Shown: one piece after another, positions 60,565 to 64,000 of the stretch | Layout: every line of letters starts with the position of its first letter | Position numbering within the stretch: the first letter of the stretch is position 1 | Source of the DNA: Gillisia sp. Hel1_33_143 | GTDB lineage: Bacteria; Bacteroidota; Bacteroidia; Flavobacteriales; Flavobacteriaceae | Assembly: GCF_900104765.1 (NCBI RefSeq) | Contig: NZ_LT629737.1 | Span: 1,240,001 to 1,304,000 of the forward strand | DNA length: 64,000 nt | Reading direction: 5' to 3' | Notes under the pieces: generated by a model | The model's input: only the letters and a program-made list of their open reading frames with translations | What the model was told of the DNA's origin: nothing | Databases searched by the model: none | Made by a program: the position numbers and the translations under genes

Positions 60565-61596
60565 TTAGATTCCGATGGAACTTGATTTGATGGCCACCTC
60601 GACACCTCGACGTAGCCTATTGAAAACTTTCATCGCCAATTGTGCCTGTGTTACGGGAATAGTTGGCATAATTGGAATACCAGACTTACCCATTATTTTG
60701 AACGCCAATACTTTGTCGTTGGTTGGTAGTTTCATCAAGGAAGCAAAATAGATTTTCGGATTTTTGATGAAGTCCTTTCGTGCTTTATAGGTTTCAGCAA
60801 AGTTTCTCTTATAGCCAAAAGTCTTATCAAAGGTCTTTTCCGCATTTGTAAAAAACTTGTCTCGGTCAAAGCCACGTTTCACGTTCTTGCCGTGCATCTC
60901 AACTTCCGAAGCTTTGTGTTTGCTCCCTGGCGAAAGGCTGAACGTATTGGATGCATCTTTTCGGCTAACGATGATATGGATATGGCTTTGGTTTCCCGCT
61001 TTTGGCATTCCCTGTACGATGCGCTTTCCGTCCTGTTGATGCGGAGCTGCCCTTTCAAGTTTTAAAATTTCCCTGTTCAATTTATTGAAATTGCCTTCCG
61101 CTCGTCCATCTTGTATATTTCGGATTTCAGTTTTTAACTGAAGTATCTTTGTGGCAAACGGTTGGTTTTCCTTAATCTGAAAATCTGTTCCTTTGAAGGC
61201 TCTTTGATGCTCTATTTTCGCATAGTATTTAATGTCATCGATATTGATGGGTCGCCCATTTATTTCACGGTTGAAGGACTCTACATAATCCTTCATCAGT
61301 TCACGGGTGTACATTTTCAGATCTTCGCTACTGTTCTGTAATCTGCCCAATTCATATTTTGATGGACTGACCGTTATCGAATAAAATTTAGGTTCGGTCT
61401 TTTTCAATTTTGCACCATTTCCATCGATATCCTTTACGACTTCTTCGGCTGAAATCCCTTCGCCATATTGGTTGAAAAAATGTTCCATTTCTTCCTGCTC
61501 CAGACCTTGGTTTTCTTTCTCCAAATAGCCTACAAAATCGCCCGAGCTCTGTGAATAATTACCCCCTAATTTTTGAGGTGTTATCGTGATATACAT
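60565..61596 (-). CDS. mobB: MobB relaxase (Bacteroidota mobilisation nuclease)
   Basis: 343 aa. Conserved ITITPQKLGGNYSQSSGDFV start, YYAKIEHQRAFKGTD, and HIHIIVSRKD (HxH metal-binding motif of HUH-like relaxases), ending in a basic helix (RLRRGVEVAIKSSS). It would nick oriT and stay bound to the transferred strand. It follows mobA by 11 bp and precedes mobC. Confidence 0.87.
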   Translation of the reverse strand: MYITITPQKLGGNYSQSSGDFVGYLEKENQGLEQEEMEHFFNQYGEGISAEEVVKDIDGNGAKLKKTEPKFYSITVSPSKYELGRLQNSSEDLKMYTRELMKDYVESFNREINGRPINIDDIKYYAKIEHQRAFKGTDFQIKENQPFATKILQLKTEIRNIQDGRAEGNFNKLNREILKLERAAPHQQDGKRIVQGMPKAGNQSHIHIIVSRKDASNTFSLSPGSKHKASEVEMHGKNVKRGFDRDKFFTNAEKTFDKTFGYKRNFAETYKARKDFIKNPKIYFASLMKLPTNDKVLAFKIMGKSGIPIMPTIPVTQAQLAMKVFNRLRRGVEVAIKSSSIGI

Positions 61597-61607
61597 AGCT
61601 CAAAAAA

Positions 61608-61988
61608 TTAAAGTTCGTTGTCTTGGTTTTGCTTTTCGCGAAAGCGTACTTCCTTCTTTTCCTCGACGAATTTCTTTTCCAAAATGAGCGGTTTCTTTTT
61701 GGGTTCTTCGGTCTGAAAAAGGGATTCTATCATCGCGACCGTGGGTTTGGTCTGGGTCTTTTCCATATCCCTCATTATGGCGATAACCGCATTGATACGT
61801 TTCTTGATTGAAGCCTCGATGGTTCGACCTGTCGGGCCCAGTTTTTCCCTTGGCGAGATTTCGTTGTAGAAGAAAAAATCGAGCATCGTGGACATTGCCT
61901 CGGTATGCGATTTGAAGTGTTTGCGTGAAAATTCCTGAAACCGCTTGGCAGTTTCCTTTTTGAATCTAATCCCTGTAAATGAGTACAT
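61608..61988 (-). CDS. mobA: MobA, BfmA/BtgA-type mobilisation protein
   Basis: 126 aa. IRFKKETAKRFQEFSRKHFK near the N-terminus, then RINAVIAIMRDMEKTQTKPT, and a Lys/Glu-rich tail. It matches the small DNA-binding accessory proteins (BfmA/BtgA) that help the relaxase bind oriT. A TTTCGCGAAAGCG palindrome lies in it at 61634-61646. First gene of the mob operon, just downstream of the oriT candidate. Confidence 0.83.
   Translation of the reverse strand: MYSFTGIRFKKETAKRFQEFSRKHFKSHTEAMSTMLDFFFYNEISPREKLGPTGRTIEASIKKRINAVIAIMRDMEKTQTKPTVAMIESLFQTEEPKKKPLILEKKFVEEKKEVRFREKQNQDNEL
61634..61646. repeat. TTTCGCGAAAGCG palindrome, copy in mobA
   Basis: Copy of the recurring palindrome with a damaged left arm, read as RFRE in MobA. 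Confidence 0.55.
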
Positions 61989-62108
61989 AATTCGCCGATT
62001 TGTCGCAAATCCGTCCCTAAAAGTGGGCGTTTGAAGGCTATTTGTCGCAAATTGCAGAAGGTCAAGAAATTATCTATTTTTCAAGTAGCTGAACATCAGC
62101 ATTTTGAA

Positions 62109-62181
62109 AACGAAAAGGAGTGCTTAACATCGCATCGCGTGTTACCCTCTTGCTACTCCTTTTCGTTCGCCACAGGCGAAC
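62109..62181. other. Probable oriT with long inverted repeat
   Basis: In the 429-bp gap between mobA and the 65-aa gene, AACGAAAAGGAGT (62109-62121) and ACTCCTTTTCGTT (62155-62167) form a perfect 13-bp inverted repeat, followed by GTTCGCC/GGCGAAC (62165-62181). Placement just upstream of mobA, mobB is typical of oriT in Bacteroidota ICEs. A nick site was not identified. Confidence 0.5.
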
Positions 62182-62374
62182 AAAAATTTCGTACAATCTG
62201 GCTAAAAAGCCAATTGCCATTTTGGGAAAAATGGATTTCCGATATGTTATTTTTCGATGTGTACGGTTATCGGCGAAAGTGAAAAATGGATAACAATACT
62301 TAAAATTGAATGCTGAATTTCAGCGAAATAAAGATACGTTTTTTATTTGATTTGGAAGTGTCAAACAAAAAAAA

Positions 62375-62395
62375 CACCCCTAAAATTTAGAGGTG
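62375..62395 (-). terminator. Intrinsic terminator of the 65-aa gene
   Basis: CACCCCTAAAA and TTTAGAGGTG pair, followed on the minus strand by a run of eight T. It lies 22 bp after the stop of the 62418-62615 gene. Confidence 0.75.
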
Positions 62396-62417
62396 CTTTA
62401 TCATTAAGTTCAGAAAA

Positions 62418-62615
62418 TCAAATATTGAATATGAAGGTGTAGGAATACAAATTTCGCAATGCTTCTTCCTCAATCATAGTTTCAAAACAGGTATAATTTT
62501 CCCTTACGTATTTACGGATACTGTCGCCAAATTTACGTTCTACGTCCTTTTTAGAATCTTCCAAGATTCGGTTTTGAGCTTCTTCGCTCAAGTCTGTAAA
62601 ATTTAGATATACCAT
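62418..62615 (-). CDS. Conserved small ICE protein, 65 aa
   Basis: MVYLNFTDLSEEAQNRILED, with DVERKFGDSIRKYVRENY and EEEALRNLYSYTFIFNI. Similar small proteins accompany SSB and DUF6876 genes in Bacteroidota mobile elements. Function unknown. Last of a four-gene minus-strand group. Confidence 0.7.
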   Translation of the reverse strand: MVYLNFTDLSEEAQNRILEDSKKDVERKFGDSIRKYVRENYTCFETMIEEEALRNLYSYTFIFNI

Positions 62616-62626
62616 AGCTTCAAAAT

Positions 62627-63007
62627 TTAATATTCGCTTGGTAACATCAGCGTATCATTTACAAAAAATAAACGCAGTTCATCGAGTGGAAAATCGGTTG
62701 CCCGATAGCCGTGTTTTTCTAATACATTATCATTGCCATCGGTATAAATAATTTCTGCTTCGTAGCCTGTAAAATCTTGTCTTTCCTCGGACAATCTTTT
62801 AAAATCGATGGTTATAAATTCGCTTCGGTTCATCAGACTTTTTGCAATTACGGAAGTGTCCGTAATGAGCCAAAAACATTCGGCAGCTTCCGCCAAATAT
62901 TTTAGTCCGTTGGTGTATCGGGTTCGTAATAATGGGATTTGAAATATGGTTTCCGAACCGTGAAAATGTTGTAATCCTTCTTTGATTTCGTTAACTTGTA
63001 CTTTCAT
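62627..63007 (-). CDS. DUF6876-like ICE protein
   Basis: 126 aa. LQHFHGSETIFQIPLLRTRY, TNGLKYLAEAAECFWLITDT, and a tail with TDFPLDELRLFFVNDTLMLP. It matches the small family DUF6876 of Bacteroidota mobile elements. No enzyme motif. It sits 11 bp before the 65-aa gene. Confidence 0.7.
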   Translation of the reverse strand: MKVQVNEIKEGLQHFHGSETIFQIPLLRTRYTNGLKYLAEAAECFWLITDTSVIAKSLMNRSEFITIDFKRLSEERQDFTGYEAEIIYTDGNDNVLEKHGYRATDFPLDELRLFFVNDTLMLPSEY

Positions 63008-63085
63008 AATTTTCTATTTATTAGTAGTGAATTATTAAAAAGAGGGCGCAACTTTCGACGGGAACGCCCTCTTTAATTTTAGTGG

Positions 63086-63430
63086 CTATTTGCCGTTTTT
63101 AGTTCCGAGCAAAAGAATTTCCCTTGCTTCAACTTCGGTTACATAGCGTTGGTTGCCGTCATCGGTGGTATAGGTACGGGTTCTCAATTTCCCTGTGATT
63201 CCTATTTCCTTTCCTTTGCCTACATATTTTTCAACGATTTCGGCAATCTTGCCCCAGGCTACGACCGTGTGCCAATCTGTATTTTGCACTTTTTCGCCCT
63301 TGTTGTTTTTGTAGTTCTCGTTCGTGGCGAGTGAAAAACGGGCTACTTTCTTACCGCTTTCAAGGTTCGTGACCTGTGGCTCTTGGCCAACGTTTCCGAT
63401 TAACTGTACGTGATTTTTTAAAGTACTCAT
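63086..63430 (-). CDS. ssb: Single-stranded DNA-binding protein
   Basis: 114 aa with an OB-fold: MSTLKNHVQLIGNVGQEPQV, VARFSLATNENYKNN, TDWHTVVAWGKIAEIVEKYV, KGKEIGITGKLRTRTYTTDD, YVTEVEAREILLLG. It lacks the acidic C-terminal tail of chromosomal SSB and is short, as in mobile-element SSB. It would protect transferred single-stranded DNA. Confidence 0.92.
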   Translation of the reverse strand: MSTLKNHVQLIGNVGQEPQVTNLESGKKVARFSLATNENYKNNKGEKVQNTDWHTVVAWGKIAEIVEKYVGKGKEIGITGKLRTRTYTTDDGNQRYVTEVEAREILLLGTKNGK

Positions 63431-63447
63431 AATAAAAGAATTAAAGA

Positions 63448-63651
63448 TTAATTAAGGCTACCCGAACCCTTCGGATAGTTTGCGTTTATGTTTTTTTGAA
63501 GTGATTTACTTATTATATCCAGAGCGTTTTCCTTTTTTTGTTTTTTTAGTCCCGCTTCCTTTTTGATGGTTTTGTAAGATTTCATAATATTCGATTTAGA
63601 TTTACTTCCCATAGAGCCGTCCGCTGTTACCTTTTTTTGTTGCTGATACAT
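63448..63651 (-). CDS. Small Lys-rich ICE protein, 67 aa
   Basis: From the ATG at 63651: MYQQQKKVTADGSMGSKSKS, then a Lys-rich middle, AGLKKQKKENALDIISKSLQ, ending YPKGSGSLN. No family recognised. It lies 17 bp before ssb in the same direction. The stretch 63658-64000 beyond holds no convincing gene apart from a TTTCGCGAAA palindrome at 63990. Confidence 0.5.
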   Translation of the reverse strand: MYQQQKKVTADGSMGSKSKSNIMKSYKTIKKEAGLKKQKKENALDIISKSLQKNINANYPKGSGSLN

Positions 63652-64000
63652 TTTCAATATTTGGAATTAATAAGGACTTATAAAAGGGAGGTACGACCGG
63701 TTATGCAGTCCGTTTAACTTCCAAATGTTGGTATTTTGCTTACAAAAAAACGGTTGGGACAGCGGTGGCTCGGGAGTAGGTCTAAATGCCTTTTGTGAAG
63801 TATAAAAACATAGGAAGCGGGACTAAATGATTAAATGGAATTCCGATTTGGCGGACTCCGTTCACGATTTCGGATTGGGAATGAAGCGTTCCGCTCCAGC
63901 GCAGCGGATCGGGTTAGCGAAATGGAAAGTAGAAATTGGGGATGGTGTCCAAGACCTATTTAGAGAAGCTCTTTTCCCGCAATGTAGCTTTTCGCGAAAT

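Noticed and set aside
1-64000. CRISPR arrays, tRNA or rRNA genes, intact transposases
   Set aside because: None seen: no regularly spaced identical repeats, no clover-leaf or rRNA sequence, and no transposase ORF.

Overview
The window looks like part of an integrative and conjugative element, or a genomic island next to one, from a marine-type member of Bacteroidota, most likely family Flavobacteriaceae. The AT-rich sequence, Bacteroidota-type promoter (TTTG, 19 bp, TAnnTTTG), lipoprotein signals followed by Cys, Bacteroidota Tra proteins (TraE to TraN), RteC, DUF4134/DUF4133-type proteins and an imelysin/HTTM/TonB iron operon all point there. No rRNA, tRNA, CRISPR array or intact transposase gene was found.

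Region 1 (1-10.5 kb, minus strand) is a copper/silver handling cluster: a partial CopA ATPase, a Cys-rich copper storage protein, a 5'-truncated HMA/AraC-type regulator, a CusB-like adaptor with heavy-metal-binding and DUF3347 domains, a DUF305 protein, a PepSY membrane protein, a second CopA with one HMA and two metal-binding domains, and an APC permease. Region 2 (10.2-21.2 kb, minus) continues with periplasmic and membrane accessory genes: YceI, DUF4136, ion channel, glutamate-synthase-like FMN protein, DUF2231, two free DUF3347 proteins around a haem-binding protein, a frameshifted SHOCT gene, and a multicopper oxidase fused to a CopB-like C-terminal region. Region 3 (21.2-27.3 kb, minus) holds the intact HMA/AraC regulator, a TolC-like channel, a large CusA and a HYC_CC_PP small protein. 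Together these would oxidise Cu(I) in the periplasm, pump copper from the cytoplasm (CopA) and periplasm (Cus) and buffer it.

Region 4 (27.4-33.8 kb, plus) is an iron-type operon (DUF4856, imelysin, HTTM broken by an amber codon, TonB-dependent receptor) behind a 23-bp palindrome and a recognisable promoter. Region 5 (33.9-38.5 kb, plus) is a second small metal module: HYC_CC_PP paralogue, a paralogue of the 97-aa protein of region 2, a CopB-type CPH ATPase and an MFS exporter.

Region 6 (38.6-49.5 kb) is the ICE backbone: RteC, HTH protein, replication-like pair, an amidase, and a traE-F-G-I-J-K-M-N operon ending in a DUF4878 lipoprotein. Region 7 (49.6-58.8 kb) is a block of redox and detoxification cargo with AraC, TetR and Crp-family regulators, bounded on the left by a broken second copy of the mobC coupling-protein gene. 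Region 8 (59-64 kb, minus) is the mobilisation module (mobC, mobB, mobA, a probable oriT, SSB and small ICE proteins).

The most unusual items are a family of large-loop stem-loops (10.6, 12.7 and 16.4-16.7 kb), a structured non-coding stretch at 11.3-11.5 kb, a 16-bp palindrome CGCTTTCGCGAAAGCG scattered through coding sequences in several frames, a shared 25-bp upstream motif in the copper cluster, a duplicated TAACAATTGTTA operator flanking a Crp-family gene, and several decayed genes (SHOCT frameshift, HTTM nonsense, truncated regulator, mobC fragment). All family names are recognised by eye from the sequence; no database search was run.
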